Below are positions 11,300 through 23,399 of a DNA stretch of 64,000 nt, piece after piece. The stretch's first letter is position 1. Every line of letters starts with the position of its first letter. The DNA comes from Plazaster borealis. Its lineage: Eukaryota > Echinodermata > Asteroidea > Forcipulatida > Labidiasteridae. The notes under the pieces are model-generated. The model made no database searches. It had not been told where the DNA came from and worked only from the letters and a program-made list of their open reading frames with translations. The DNA lies in the NCBI GenBank assembly GCA_021014325.1, contig CM037473.1:11780696-11844695 (forward strand). Direction: 5' to 3'. Made by a program: the position numbers and the translations under genes.

Positions 11300-14100
11300 T
11301 TTTGTTTGTGTATATTATACTAAGATTTATATAAAAGACAACTATTTGTTGGAGTGCCACCTAAAACTTAACTTAACCTCAGAGTATAAAATGCAACCAT
11401 TTATTTAATCTGTATAAAGTTACGGAATAACATATTATAAATATTTTATAAAAAAGAATTGAAGTCATCCACAGAGATCAGCTTTGTTGATATTTTAGTT
11501 TAAATAATGCAATATCGTAACTTGTTACTGTATTTTTAAATCGGTTGTAATTTTCTGAGCTCAAACTCTGCAGTGATGTTTTTTTCTTCTAAAATAAGGA
11601 TTTTTTTGTCTTTCTCCTAATACTCATTCAAGCTCGTCATTTATTTGTGATGGGTTGCTGTTCACATTGATTATGGGTCTATATGGTTTAACATTGTTAT
11701 CAAGGATGACTTTATAATTGATATTTGTAAATAGTGAAATTAAGGGTAGGATGGGGGAACAAAATTAAATAAACAATAAATACAAAATAAAACTTCCTTT
11801 GGAAAGGAAGGGGGAAATACAGATAGTGATACACAAGAAATAATTTGTTTTATTTTCTTATGTAACTTGTGAATGTTTTGAGGGGGGTGGTAAATATTGC
11901 AATGTTTTGTCATATAGGGGTGGGGTGCTTGGGGAAACAGGATACATTTATTATCACATTTTTATTACAATAACATTTGAGTGGGGTATGGACTGGGGAC
12001 AAATTATAAAACATTTAAACACAAATTATAATTAAAAATGAACGGGGAAATAAATGGTATGGCATATACATGTGTTTGAGTTTATCATAATTATTGTGGG
12101 GTGGGGTGGGATGGTTGGATAATACATAGAGAGTATTGTATTTTTTAATATTGACATGATAAGTTGGGTACTTAAATAATTTAATAAATAAATATATTTA
12201 TATGATAAGTTGGGTGCTAAAATAAGACATAATATAACCTTAAAAATATGATTGTTGCTTTTGGGGTTTTTTTTTAGTATAAAAAATTGTCGGGAATCAA
12301 GGGAGAAAATAGGCCTAGTTAAATAAAACTAATGTATTTTTAGTTTCAAACGTAACTGTTGAATGATTGGGATGGGTGGAATTCAATGAAATTTTTGTAG
12401 ATTATGGAACGGGTGCTTGGAAAAACAGGACAAATTTAGTTTTACAATTATTAAAATTAACACTTGGGGTAAGGTATGGAGTGGGGAACATTATTTTAAA
12501 ATATTTAAATGAAAAAAAATCTTAAATTAGGAATGAAGGAGAATTTATAGGCCTAATAACTGATTTGGGGCTGGATGGTATAGGTGAATATTATAAACAA
12601 GACTTACAGTAAGATAATAAAAGTTACAACGTTTTTAGAACAGAGTAATACATTAAATTTATTGGGGTGGGGTTGGGGTTTTTTGGGTGGGGTGGGAGGA
12701 AAATGGAACAATACAAATAATTCCCTTTTTTTTAATAGGATACGATGGGTGCTAAAATATTAAATCATTATAACGGTTTAAACCAATTATCGGCAATATA
12801 TATTTCAACACATTTCGATAAATTATAATTAATACTGTCATGATAAGTTCATATACTTGTAGGGTCTACAAAATAACATACAGGGAAATTTAAAATGGGT
12901 TGGTAGAATAAAAAACCACAAGTATATAGATAATTAATACTGTTATTGTGAGTTAGTTTTTTATTTTGGGGTAATGCAGGTTGTTAATATATATATAAAA
13001 ATGTGATAACAATTAATAGCTGACTCGGTTATAGGTGCGGTAATAGAATTAGAACTTATAATAATATAGCGCCAGAAACTCTAAAGGCAAAAGACGGGCA
13101 GGGATACAAGATCGAGTCTACGATTGAATGTTCAAAAGCATTGTAGTTACCTTGTAGTTTAAATAGATTGTACATTAAACAAATAAATAACAATTTAAAT
13201 ATTATACTATAAATGGTCATTTTCTGGTGGGTAATGTGGTTGGAAGGTTGGGGGGGGAGAGGTTACAAGAACATAGATATTTATGAGCACACCTCGTTCC
13301 ATGTATTTTAATTATCACTGCAGAGTTCTGGATCAGAAGATGATTATTAAATATAAAGGTCTTTTTTGTAAAGCTTAATTAAAGATGTAATTTGCCGTTT
13401 TGCGTATTGTTCTAATGAGTCAAACTTTGGTCTGTTTTTAATGTGGAAAAGGGCACTTAGTTTGTGTAAAACATTGCTCACAAGTGAATGATAGAGGGTG
13501 CTATATATACCTTTTAGTCAAATTTGTAACTGTTTGATATTAACTAATGATGAGCCAATTTGGTGTGCACAATTGGATTTCATGTGTTAAAAATGTCCGA
13601 TACTGTAAAGTTTGTATAATTATTTCTTGTAATCTTAAAGGCAACTTATTCAAAATATCAGTTTTTAGCATTAAAGTTAACGGTAGTTTTTACACAAGTT
13701 TAAGTTTGAAAGAACTGCTATTTTAAGCCTTTTTAGAAGTGTTAAAATTAATGTCTGCTAGTGTCATCTTAATACACTTTTTGGTTTTCTAGGAAGAAAC
13801 TTATTTAAAAGTATATACTGGAAAATTTTAGGGTAATTTTCATGGTACACTTAATATTTGGAAAGATAGAACTTTAACCCCTTTTTGTTACTTTAATCCT
13901 GTAAAAGAAAATGTGTGTAGTTTTGTGGAATTGTTATATTGGTTTATAAATATATTAGTTTGAATAAATGTTTGAAACAAACCTTATGTGTAACCAAATG
14001 TTTGTCTTGTTTTGCTGCTTTCAAATCTGAGGTCAAAGGTCATAGGGCGCATATTATTTTAATTTTTTTTTTGACCCATCCATCCTAAGGTTTATATATA
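11300..14100. other. AT-rich non-coding region with plus-strand G-runs
   Basis: No open frame of note occurs on either strand in 2.8 kb. The sequence alternates AT-rich stretches with clusters of GGGG/TGGGG on the plus strand at 11880-11935, 12097-12110, 12664-12698 and 13240-13260. The cluster at 12664-12698 fits a G-quadruplex pattern (four or more G-tracts of at least three G with short loops). I see no transposon ends. Confidence 0.6.
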
Positions 14101-14123
14101 ACGTCCGAGCGATTTTTTTCAAG

Positions 14124-14208
14124 CGGCGGTGTGGCCCAGCGGGCTAGCTCACAGCTTCCAGAATTCTGGAGCTGTGAGCTCGGGGGTTCAAATCCTGGTG
14201 AAACCCTT
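14124..14208 (+). repeat. tRNA-like sequence (SINE head or pseudo-tRNA)
   Basis: A box A-like GTGGCCCAGCGGGCTAG is followed by a strong hairpin (CACAGCTTCCAG / CTGGAGCTGTG) and a box B GGTTCAAATCC at about 14188. The arm lengths do not fit a standard cloverleaf, so a tRNA-derived SINE fragment is more likely than a tRNA gene. Confidence 0.5.
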
Positions 14209-14249
14209 TTACACCAGTAAAAAATACATTTTTTTTATTTCTGGAAAAA

Positions 14250-14330
14250 ATGGGTAGGGCTTGAACCTGGTACCTTTAGCTCTGTAGCCTCTATCTCTTA
14301 CCGCTCTGCTACTGAGCTTTCATGAAAATC
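14250..14330 (-). repeat. Second tRNA-like sequence, opposite strand
   Basis: Read on the minus strand, there is AGCTCAGTAGCAGAGCGGTA (box A-like) and AGGTTCAAGCCC (box B-like, near 14256-14267), with a GGGTAGGGC/GCCCTACCC end. It faces the tRNA-like sequence at 14124-14208, about 40 bases away. Probably a SINE fragment. Confidence 0.45.
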
Positions 14331-14399
14331 ATACGATTTTTGACCTGATGAATATTAGAATGGGCTGACTTAGAAAAGATTTCACCAAAAGTTTTCCCT

Positions 14400-15440
14400 G
14401 GCTCGAGCCTTGGATTTTTGGCTGATCTGAGGGTTGACCAAGGGCCTTGGAGCTCTGGGCTGAGGGGCTGGAGGGCTATGGCAGTCACTGGGGTTGGGCT
14501 ACTGAGGGGCTTGGGCTGAGGGTGGGTAAGGGCTGCTTGGCTGGCAGTCACTGGGATGGATTGGCTGAGGTCTGTAGATGGCTGGGGCTGGAGGCTTGGT
14601 AGACTGAGCTGGGTTGGGTAAGGGCTGGTTGGCTAGCAGTCACTGGGATGGGCTTGTTGATGGCTGGGGCTAGAGGCTTGGTGGACTGGGCTGATGGTGG
14701 GTAAGGGCTGGTTGGCTGAGGGCTGTTGATGGCTGGGACTGGAGGCTTGGGGGACTGGGCTGGGGTGGGTAAGGGTTGGTTGGCTAGCAGTCACAGGGAT
14801 GGATTGGCTGAGGGCTGTTGATGGCTGGGTCTGGAGGCTTGGTGGACTGGGCTGATGGTGGGTAAGGGCTTGGCTAGCAGTCACTGGGATGGATTGACTG
14901 AGGGCTGGGGCTGGAGGCTTGGTGGACTGGGGTGGGTAAGGGCTGGTTGGCTGGCAGTCACAGGGATGGATTGACTGAGGGCTGTAGATGGCTGGGTCTG
15001 GAGGCTTGGTGGACTGGGCTGATGGTGGGTAAGGGCTTGGCTAGCAGTCACTGGGATGGATTGACTGAGGGCTGGGGTTGGAGGCTTCGTGGACTGGGCT
15101 GGGTTGGGTAAGGGCTGGTTGGCTAGCAGTCACTAGGATGGATTGACTGAGGGCTGTAGATGGCTGGGGCTGGAGGCTTGGTGGACTGGGATGGGTAAGG
15201 GCTGGTTGGCTAGCAGTCACAGGGATGTATTGGCTGAGGGCTGTTGATGGCTGGGTCTGGAGGCTTGGTGGACTGGGCTGATGGTGGGTAAGGGCATGGC
15301 TAGCAGTCACTGGGATGGATTGACTGAGGGCTGTTGATGGCTGGGGCTGGTGGCTTGGGGGACTGTGGCTGAGGTAGGATCCTGGCTGGCTAGTAGTCTC
15401 TCAAGTTGGGTGGGTATGCGTTGGCTGGATGGCAGTCATT
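14400..15440 (+). repeat. GGCTGG-rich minisatellite, about 77-90 bp units
   Basis: The landmark GCAGTCAC recurs at 14636, 14787, 14877, 14954, 15044, 15125, 15213 and 15303, giving spacings of mostly 77-90 bases. Units contain TGGGATGGATTG, CTGAGGGCTGT.GATGGCTGGG and GGAGGCTTGGTGGACTGG. Open frames on the minus strand (Pro/Ser/Gln-rich) arise from the repeat and are not supported as genes. Confidence 0.9.
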
Positions 15441-15869
15441 GGGGCCAACCTTGAGGGTTTGGGTGAGGAACCAGCGGTTGACAGCAGCCACTTTGGATGG
15501 ACTGAAGGCCAGGGCATAGTGTGGGTAAAGGTTGGTACCAGATTGCGCATGATTCCAAGCCCTTATTTTTATTTATTTTTATTTGTCTTTATTTTTTTAT
15601 TTTTTTGTTTGCACTAGGAGTGTCACCATGTAACAGACATGGTGCATTACAAGTCTCCATTATTATTTTAATTATTTCAATGTATTTACATAGGCATTGA
15701 CACATGGCAGGTGCCTATGTGTACTGGCATCACAGTGTGCATCAGTGTGTAGGATTAGCACATGTGGTTACACCTGAATGATTTTGATGAGTAGACCTTT
15801 ATTGACTGTGATAAAAGGAAGAATGGGTGTGTGGTGCATAACAATTGCCCACTGCCCGCTTTCAGTTAG

Positions 15870-17430
15870 ACTACTGCCCTCAATGATTTCGCAAGTTTTG
15901 CGCATACATTTTTGCGCGTACATTGTTTATGCTGCCAAAACATTAAACAAATTAAAGTTGAGATTTTTAATGGAATAAAGGGTGTAGGGTGATATTTATG
16001 GAAAATTTTTATAATAGCCTGCGATTGTGAAATACTACGTGTTACTGCCCTCTATGCGAACAAATTTTGCACATTTGCCTACATTATATAACTCTTGCTT
16101 GTGAACAATTTTAGAAGTTTACCATCTATTTACATAGGAACTATGGCGTAATAACATTGTTATGAGTATATACTGCCCTCTGTAGGCCAAATTTGAAATG
16201 CATTTTTGTGTTTGATGCCGTACTGGATTATTTCAAATTGTACGTAATGGATAGTCTTGCTTACATATTACTGAACTATAGGAGCGTATTTTTTGTACTG
16301 CGAGTATACTGCCCTCTATAACAAAGGCTAAATTTAAAACGCATTTTGTATTTGTTGTGGCAATAATTTCTGATTTATTTCAAATGGTACTGCCTTCTGA
16401 AGGAAAAATGTTCAGAAAACTTGTGATGTGGTAAATCTTTTATTGATTTAACACCTATTGTTTTATAACATTTTGTATTTGTTATGGCATTAATTTCTGA
16501 TTTATTTCAAATGGTACTGCCTTCTGAAGGAAAAATGTTCAGAAAACTTGTGATGTGGTAATTTTTTTATCCATTTAACACCTATTGTTTTATAACATTT
16601 TTAAGAGTTGTTAAAAAGGGGTTAAAAACAAATCTTTAAATAAAGTTTAGTTTTAAAACTGCCATAAGGTGAAGTGTTACATATCATTATTCACAAGTGG
16701 AATTTTTTTTAATACTTTATTTAAAAACAGAATTACTGCTTTCTGAATGATTCTAAAGATATAAACTGCCCTCTATAGGCAACGACTTCAACTTTTTGCG
16801 CAAATTTCTTAAGGCTTCAAATGAGCACTTAAATGAAATGTTTAAAACACTGTTTAACAAATTCTTCAGGCCGAATTTGTTTTGTATTTACAAATTTTGT
16901 TCTGTCATGTCTTTTAAACTTATTTTTTAATTGACGTTAATGTAGTCACACTTAAATAATTTAAGATTGTTTACTGCCCTCTGTAGGCAACATTGTAATT
17001 TTTGGGGCCTGTTTAAAAGGGATTTGCAGTCACAGCTTTTATAATTGATAATTTTCAGCAATTTTTAAGATGTTTTTGTTGTCCTCAGTAAACATATTTG
17101 TTATCAATAAGATTAAAAAAGTGCCCTCTATAGGCCAATTTTTCAAAAATCCTCTGCGCAAATTTGTAAAGGTTGCATACGTCTACACTTTCGTGTTTTT
17201 TTGTGTTCAATATTTACAAAATCTTCAACCACAATTTGTTTTGTTTGTGTTAAATTTGTTGTGTATTTGTGTACTTTTCAATTTCTTTTAATCGTCACAC
17301 TTAATGATTTAAGCCTGTTTACTGCCCTCTATAGGCAACATTTGATTTTGTTTATGTTTGTGTAAATTGCAACTACAGATCTATAATTGCTGGCAGCAAT
17401 TTTTACAATGTATATACACTGTCCTCAGCA
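15870..17430 (+). repeat. Diverged repeat with recurring ACTGCCCTCTATAGGC motif
   Basis: Variants of TACTGCCCTCTATAGGCAA occur at about 15878, 16042, 16170, 16307, 16387, 16514, 16758, 16971, 17120, 17321 and (weakest) 17417, roughly every 80-250 bases. Each is followed by AT-rich sequence that often resembles TTTGAAATGCATTTT or a related block. It looks like an old, strongly eroded tandem array. Confidence 0.6.
16365..16619 (+). repeat. 127-bp tandem duplication
   Basis: The block starting AATTTCTGATTTATTTCAAA at 16365 recurs at 16492 with very few differences, through TTCAGAAAACTTGTGATGTGG and CACCTATTGTTTTATAACAT. It is a recent duplication inside the older repeat region. Confidence 0.9.
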
Positions 17431-17439
17431 ATTTTTTTG

Positions 17440-18680
17440 TTCAAATCATGATTTTTAACATAATTTTGGGGGATATTTTTTCACTGTACCAGTGAACAGC
17501 AACTTAACACAACATTTCAATAACAACTTTAAGGACAATAAAATATTTTCTTGGTTATAATATACTTTATTATAAAATCAAACATAATTTGTCAGATATT
17601 TCTCAAATAGATATTAGAGATTTTGGACACCACTTGATGTCAGTTAATAACGTCCACATCAAGAGAACGAGAATAACCAAATTCTTTAGAAAATATATAT
17701 GGATTTATTTTTTTCTACATATCAGACTGAATTACATTTAAGTCTAGCCCTGTGCAAATTTTCATAGAGCTACCATTGTCATGTAAAAGTTTTCAATATT
17801 TGTACAGTCAGACAAAGAGTATAACAAGGGGGGTGTGTTAAGGTCTTTGTATGCCTTTAAAATGTGCGTAAAAAGTTTGATATAATCTGCAGCAGAATCA
17901 TTAGAGGAAACACAAACACATCAAGTAGGTAGTTATACTTTATATTACGGAGGTTCTCTTAATAAAAGTAGTACTCTCTGACTCTCTGTATGACCTTAAA
18001 AATTTTGAAAACTTTTAGCCGTATCCTGAATGGAAGTAGAGTACAATAATAGTATGGCTTGCTGAGATGCTTATTCTTTTAATCCCGGTTTTAGCTAACT
18101 CCAGAAGGTATTGGCTAATCATGAAATACAGAAAACCAATTGGTACCAACCACATACTCTGAACCATTCAGTATTTCAGAAAATCTCTCAAAACACACCA
18201 AATGCCAAAAGCATTTTCTTCTTCTTTTTTTTCTTCTTTTCTATTGCACTTTATAAAGCTTTGTTTTTATTAAATGTTGCTATTGATAAGTTTTGAAAGT
18301 ATGCAAATGTGTTTTCTAAAGAGATGATGTCAAACCCAGACTACTATTGTACTCAAATACAAATACATGAATTATAACTTCTCTCTAAATGGATAGTACA
18401 AATGGGAGTCATGGCCTTAAGTTTTTTATCATGTTGTAGCATTCCTGGTCTTATTTTATGTAGGCAGTAACAGCAATTTAACGCAATATTTAGTAAATTA
18501 TAGTCGTCTCCCTTCCAGCCTCTGTATGGTTTATCTGAAAGGATAAGGTAAAAAAATGCTGCACCATGCTAAAAGAACATTTATGGCAATTGCCTGAACA
18601 ATATTTTTAAAAAAATTAAAATCCTCAGAAAAAGAGCCTTTAAAATTTGGAAAAGTATAAGCCAAAGATTTGCAGCAAAA
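17440..18680. other. AT-rich spacer, no gene recognised
   Basis: No exon, tandem array or mobile element could be supported here. A pyrimidine run lies at 18217-18240. Confidence 0.5.
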
Positions 18681-18684
18681 TCTA

Positions 18685-19755
18685 AGGAAAGTGCCCCTTA
18701 AGTTTTCTGGTATTTAGTGAAGTTAGAGTCCTGACTACTAACTCGGGAAAGGACCCATAATTTTCTGGTATTTAGTGAAGCTAGAGTCGTGACTACTAAC
18801 TCGGAAAAAGGACCCTCAAGTTTTCTGGTATTTAGAGAAGCTAGAGTCGTGACTACTAACTCAGGAAAGGACCCATAAGTATTCTGGTATTTAGTGAAGC
18901 TAGAGTCGTGCCTACTAACTCATGAAAGGACCCTCAAGTTTTCTGGTATTTAGAGAAGCTAGAGTCGTGACTACTAACTCAAGAAAGGACCCATAAGTAT
19001 TCTGGTATTTAGTGAAGCTAGAGTCATGACTACTTACTCGGGAAAGGACCCTCAAGTTTTCTGGTATTTAGTGAAGCTAGAGTCGTGACTACTAACTCAT
19101 GAAAGGACCCTCAAGTTTTCTGGTATTAAGAGAAGCTAGAGTCATGACTACTAACTCAGGAAAGGACCCCTCAAGTTTTCTGGTATTTAGTGAAGCTAGA
19201 GTCGTGACTACTAACTCATGAAAGGACCCTCAAGTTTTCGGGTATTTAGAGAAGCTAGAGTCATGACTACTAACTCAGGAAAGGACCCATAAGTATTCTG
19301 GTATTTAGTGAAGCTAGAGTCATGACTACTAACTCAGGAAAGGACCCATAAGTATTCTGGTATTTAGTGAAGCTAGAGTCATGACTACTAACTCAGGAAA
19401 GGACCCCTCAAGTTTTCTGGTATTTAGTGAAGCTAGAGTCGTGACTACTAACTCAAGAAAGGGCCCCTTAAGTTTTCTGGTATTTAGTGAAGTTAGAGTC
19501 ATGACTACTAATAACTCAGGAAAGGACCCATAATTTTTCTGGTATTTAGTCAAGCTAGAGTCATGACTACTAACTCAGGAAAGGACCCCTTACATTTTCT
19601 GGTATTTGTTCAAGCTAGAGTCGTGACTAACTCAGAAAAGGACTCATAAGTTTTCTAGTATTTACTGTTGCTAGAGTGGTGACTACTCATTTCAGGAAAA
19701 GACCCTGTACGTTTTCTAGTATCTAGTATTGCTAGAGTCAGTAATGCTAGAGTCT
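18685..19755 (+). repeat. 59-60-bp minisatellite, about 17-18 copies
   Basis: The unit reads GAAAGGACCC, then (T)CAAGTTTTCTGGTATTTAG, then GAAGCTAGAGTCGTGACTAC and TAACTCA. Starts of the TAGAGTC landmark are 58-60 bases apart (18724, 18782, 18842, 18901 and so on). Two unit types alternate: CCTCAAGTTTTC and CATAAGTATTC. Copies decay at the right edge after 19600. Confidence 0.93.
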
Positions 19756-19759
19756 TTTG

Positions 19760-20830
19760 CTTGCCAATGTTTTGACTGCTCATCGCTATCTTTGAAAAGG
19801 GACCCATGTGCAGTTTTTCAGTTATGCTAGATTCTGGCTTATCAATACACCCTCCAACGTAAGAACCTCATTACATTTTCTAGTATAAACATACATATCA
19901 ATTTGTTTATGGCCCAAACCGCTCCTAATTATTTTACTTGATTTAACTCAATTTTGCGTGTTGTAAGCTTGTCAAAAAATGTAGTACATTTGCACACAGA
20001 CTAACTGTGTTGAAAGGGATCTTGTACCGAACAATAAAGCACACGTGAGCAATGCATTACTTGAATGCTCATGAGGTATGCAATCAGAATTATAATGGGT
20101 GATCATCTTCTTTGATCCTAAAAGTACGATTCTTTAACAAGGTCCAATTAGAACTCCTGTTAGGTAATTAGTTAGACCAGAACCTTCCCTAACAACAGTT
20201 TTGTTAACAAGGTCAAACGGTGGCAACATTTGTATTTATGGCGAGTTGAAAAACTTGGTTCGATGAAAACCGTGATTTCGCACACAAAATGGTGATAAAT
20301 TCTGCTAAAACAGCAATAAATATCCTAAAAGTAAGAGCTTTTTCTTTAATAAAAATTATACATTTTATACCAGTGTGATGTAGAATTATGTTGTCTTCCT
20401 TATATTCTTTGAAGAAGTCAAAGCGGTGCTCGTCTTTTTGGTTGTGTACAAAAAAAATGACACAGAGTCACAGTTTTTGATGGCAATTTCCATTGCTGAA
20501 AAATCAATGACTGTGGATGCTTGAAAAGGAGTGCAAACAAATTGATATGTACTTCTAGTATGTACTAATGCTGGAGTCATGGGCCCCTTAACCGTTCTAG
20601 ACTTTAATAAAATAATAAATAAGGTTGTTGCTGCCTACAGAACTCTCTATAAAGAAAACATAACCTACATAGCTATTAATTCAGTTGGCCACAGAAGCAA
20701 TTCATAATCAGCCTCTTCGGTGTCATTGCACTCTAATTTTTCTAAGAGCTTTTGTAAAGTCATGATCCCATTTGTACTGCTCCGCTCATTGATGGTGTAT
20801 GAAACACCAAATGGAATAAAAGTTGAGTAG
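19760..20830. other. Spacer, no gene recognised
   Basis: A minus-strand open stretch at 20662-20847 contains GKTSL but is closed upstream by a stop and has no convincing start; I do not call it a gene. Nothing else is supported. Confidence 0.4.
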
Positions 20831-20839
20831 AGGCTTACG

Positions 20840-20896
20840 TCACACAAGGATGTCTTTCCTCATGAAGGGTTTTCCTGAATCTTGATAAAATAGATC
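20840..20896 (-). CDS. Candidate terminal coding exon, unrecognised gene
   Basis: The minus strand has a pyrimidine-rich 3' splice site (CCTCTGTTTGCAG) just right of 20896, then 18 codons beginning DLFYQDSGKPFMRK and a TGA at 20842-20840. Its phase 0 start matches the phase 0 end of the exon at 22576-22648, so the two may be consecutive. I do not recognise the protein. Evidence is splice signals and phase only. Confidence 0.38.
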   Translation of the reverse strand, partial: DLFYQDSGKPFMRKDILV

Positions 20897-20899
20897 CTG

Positions 20900-22570
20900 C
20901 AAACAGAGGGGAAAATAATCAAAATTGTTAAGATTAGTAAACATGATTGATCAAACATTATAACATGGAACTGTTTATTTATTTTACAATCGATCCAGCG
21001 GTATATTTTTGTTGGAAAACCCCCAATACTAATTATTCATGTGCTGCAAATATTAGGTCTTGAGTTTGAATCTATACCAACAAAAGGTTTTTCCTGTTAT
21101 AAAATGCTTTGATGAACAGTTTAAAACTTACCCCACAAATATCTCTCGTCCATGGAGTCGTATACTCAGGATATTACCTTGCCTTTTGGTTGAATTTCTG
21201 TGTACAAATAATAAAGCAAGGAAACATTTAAAACAATTGATTTAGGAAAAAGATGTATTCATTTTCATTATAGGTTTTCCCGGTCAATTTCCGCTAAAAT
21301 TAATACAGTTTCATAAACACGCATTCAAATACATGCATGTTTCCCTAATTTATTTAAACTATAGGGTTTCTTTTTAACTACTATTGCACTCAATTTTGTT
21401 TGCGTGCACACATGATTCATTTAGTCGTTCTATTTCATTTATAAATGATCAAGACTACATTTTCATCGATCTTCAGTTGAATTTCTACAACTAACCTATT
21501 TACAATTGACGAAATTGAATGGTTGGCTTTTGCGAAATTGAATGATCTTTGCGATCTAACGAATTTGAATGCTCTTATTTGACCAGTGAATGCTGAACTG
21601 TTGAAATTGATTTACCCTTTTTAACCATTCAAATGAAATTGATTGAGCTTGGTGTGAAATTGACGGAATTTTTGTTTTTAAATTGGTCGGTAAAACCTAT
21701 ATAGTTATTTGGCTCACTGGTTAAACCAGTTCATACTTCAAATAATAGAGGGAGCACATTAATTAAGGATAAACAATTCGTGTTTAGCAAGTTTCAGGAC
21801 CTATCACGTAACAATTTCATAGTTGCACTAATTAGCATGACTGACGAACCACAAGATTTGCTATTTTGCAGTTTCACAAAGTGGTGAATCAAGATTCGCC
21901 ACTTTGTCCATTGAATCACAAAGCGCTAGAATGTCAGAATGGTGCCAAATACGCGTGGTATGACTTGTAAGTATGTAAGTTAAGCGTTTTCACAAGCCGG
22001 CGAATCTCAATAATGCAATTGTTTGTACACAACGTTCTGCGTTTCTGTTTCTTTTTCACAAAGTGACGAAAGTGTTTAGGAATTAAAAACTCATCAAATA
22101 GATTGAAAACATATTGACAGTTCGTTGACTGAAGAAGTAAGCTTTATTTTTGGCAGTTAAATTTAAAAGAAAAACAAAAACGCAGTCTCCGAAACAGCAG
22201 TTCAACTTCAAATGCGATTTTCTCCAAATACCCGACTTTTGGCCGTGGTGCATATTCCCCGAATTGGTGACAAATTACACACAATCTTGAAAGCACCCAG
22301 GTTGATTTCATCCTGTTCAAGGTTTTTCGGGGGGAGGGTTTACTATGAAGATTAACTACTGCATATTAATACAAATCTACCGACATGCACACATAATATT
22401 ACTATTTTGGAAGGGGTTGCTAAAAGAATATAGTACTCTTTGTACATTCAAAATGTTGAAAACATTAGACCACTTAGTTATAAATGCTTGATCTGTTGAG
22501 AAAATCTGCTTCGTCTAATTTGGTGCCAAATTGTAATTTCTTGTTGAAATGATTCCATGATTGCTTTATA
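20900..22570. other. Intronic or intergenic AT-rich DNA
   Basis: If the minus-strand exons at 22.6 and 20.9 kb belong together, this is their intron. It contains recurring GAAATTGAATG-type phrases at 21500-21670 and the hairpin at 21876. No other feature is supported. Confidence 0.4.
21876..21907. repeat. Short near-perfect hairpin
   Basis: ACAAAGTGGTGAATC and GATTCGCCACTTTGT are inverted copies separated by two bases, a stem of about 15 pairs with one G-T/mismatch position. No function is evident. Confidence 0.7.
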
Positions 22571-22575
22571 CTTAC

Positions 22576-22648
22576 ATACTGTGCTGCATCTAGAGACCAG
22601 TGTAGATAGTTGACAGGGTCACAGCTGGCTGCCAGATATAGGAAGGGT
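22576..22648 (-). CDS. Candidate internal exon, unrecognised gene
   Basis: On the minus strand a strong acceptor (CTCTCTCTCTCTTCAG) ends at 22649 and a consensus donor GTAAGT follows at 22575. The 73-base exon is open in one frame (one base completing a codon, then 24 codons), reading PFLYLAASCDPVNYLHWSLD and ending AAQY. It ends in phase 0, compatible with the exon at 20840-20896. The upstream partner should end in phase 2 and was not identified. No family recognised. Confidence 0.42.
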
Positions 22649-23246
22649 CTGAAGAGAGAGAGAGATAGGGACAAGTTAAGGAAAGGTAAGTCTGACTTGA
22701 CGCTGTGCATGGTGGTGATAGTAAAAGTGAGTAAGGTTTGCGTTAGCACTGATGTTTCGTCCACTGCTCAGGTTTGTCTTTTGGAGAAGATGAAGATGAC
22801 CAGAAGACAATCAAATCAGTGGGTTATCACACTGGTTGAAATGTTGAGTAACAAATTGTCTCTTCTCAGAGACAACAATATACCCAGAAGAGATTATCAC
22901 ATGATGCGAACACAAACCTAGCATAAATTAAAGGAAAATTGTGTTGGGCTGAACCAGATTTTGCAGAATGACAATTGATAAAGATATTTATTTATAAACA
23001 GGATCAATTTCTTGCAAAAAAATATTTGAATTTTTACATTTCTTTCAAATTTTTTCTTGCTCTTCCCCCCAAACTTTTTTTAAAGAAAGAATGAAACAAA
23101 CAAACAAATACCTCCAACAAACCCGAACAAACAGAAACTTTATAAACTTACATTTTATCAAAGCTGTTTCCAGACTAGAGTAGGTTGTTCAGTAAGTTCA
23201 CAGCTCCAGCAGGGTCTCATGTTTTCATCCATAGCCCAGACTGATC

Positions 23247-23375
23247 TCAATCTTTGTATGCAGTGGTAGGTTTCTCTGGAGGTTGCTCCTGGTATGGGGG
23301 GGAGGATGTCATCTTAGACAGAAGGTCGGAGTCTCTTCCATCTTCATCTGCCTGACAAGGAGGGTCAGCTAACCC
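23247..23375 (-). CDS. Candidate coding exon with stop, unrecognised gene
   Basis: The minus strand has acceptor TTTATTATTTCCAG then 42 codons starting GLADPPCQADEDGRDSDLLS, Pro-rich towards the end (PPYQEQPPEKP), and TGA at 23249-23247. It joins in phase 0 to the exon at 25025-25115, giving 72 residues if translation starts there. A run of seven C at about 23296-23302 could hide an indel: the alternate frame stays open for about 50 codons more. No function assigned. Confidence 0.4.
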   Translation of the reverse strand, partial: GLADPPCQADEDGRDSDLLSKMTSSPPYQEQPPEKPTTAYKD

Positions 23376-23399
23376 CTGGAAATAATAAAGGCAGAGAAT

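Noticed and set aside
14309..15310. Pro/Ser/Gln-rich minus-strand open frames that look like a repetitive protein
   Set aside because: They follow the GGCTGG minisatellite; unit lengths are not multiples of three and the frames are interrupted, so there is no selection for coding.
19329..19553. Minus-strand repetitive frame of 74 codons
   Set aside because: Generated by the 59-60-base minisatellite.
20662..20847. Minus-strand stretch with GKTSL, tempting as a P-loop protein
   Set aside because: An in-frame TGA lies a few codons upstream of GKTS, there is no ATG, and the adjacent frame fits splice signals better as a terminal exon.
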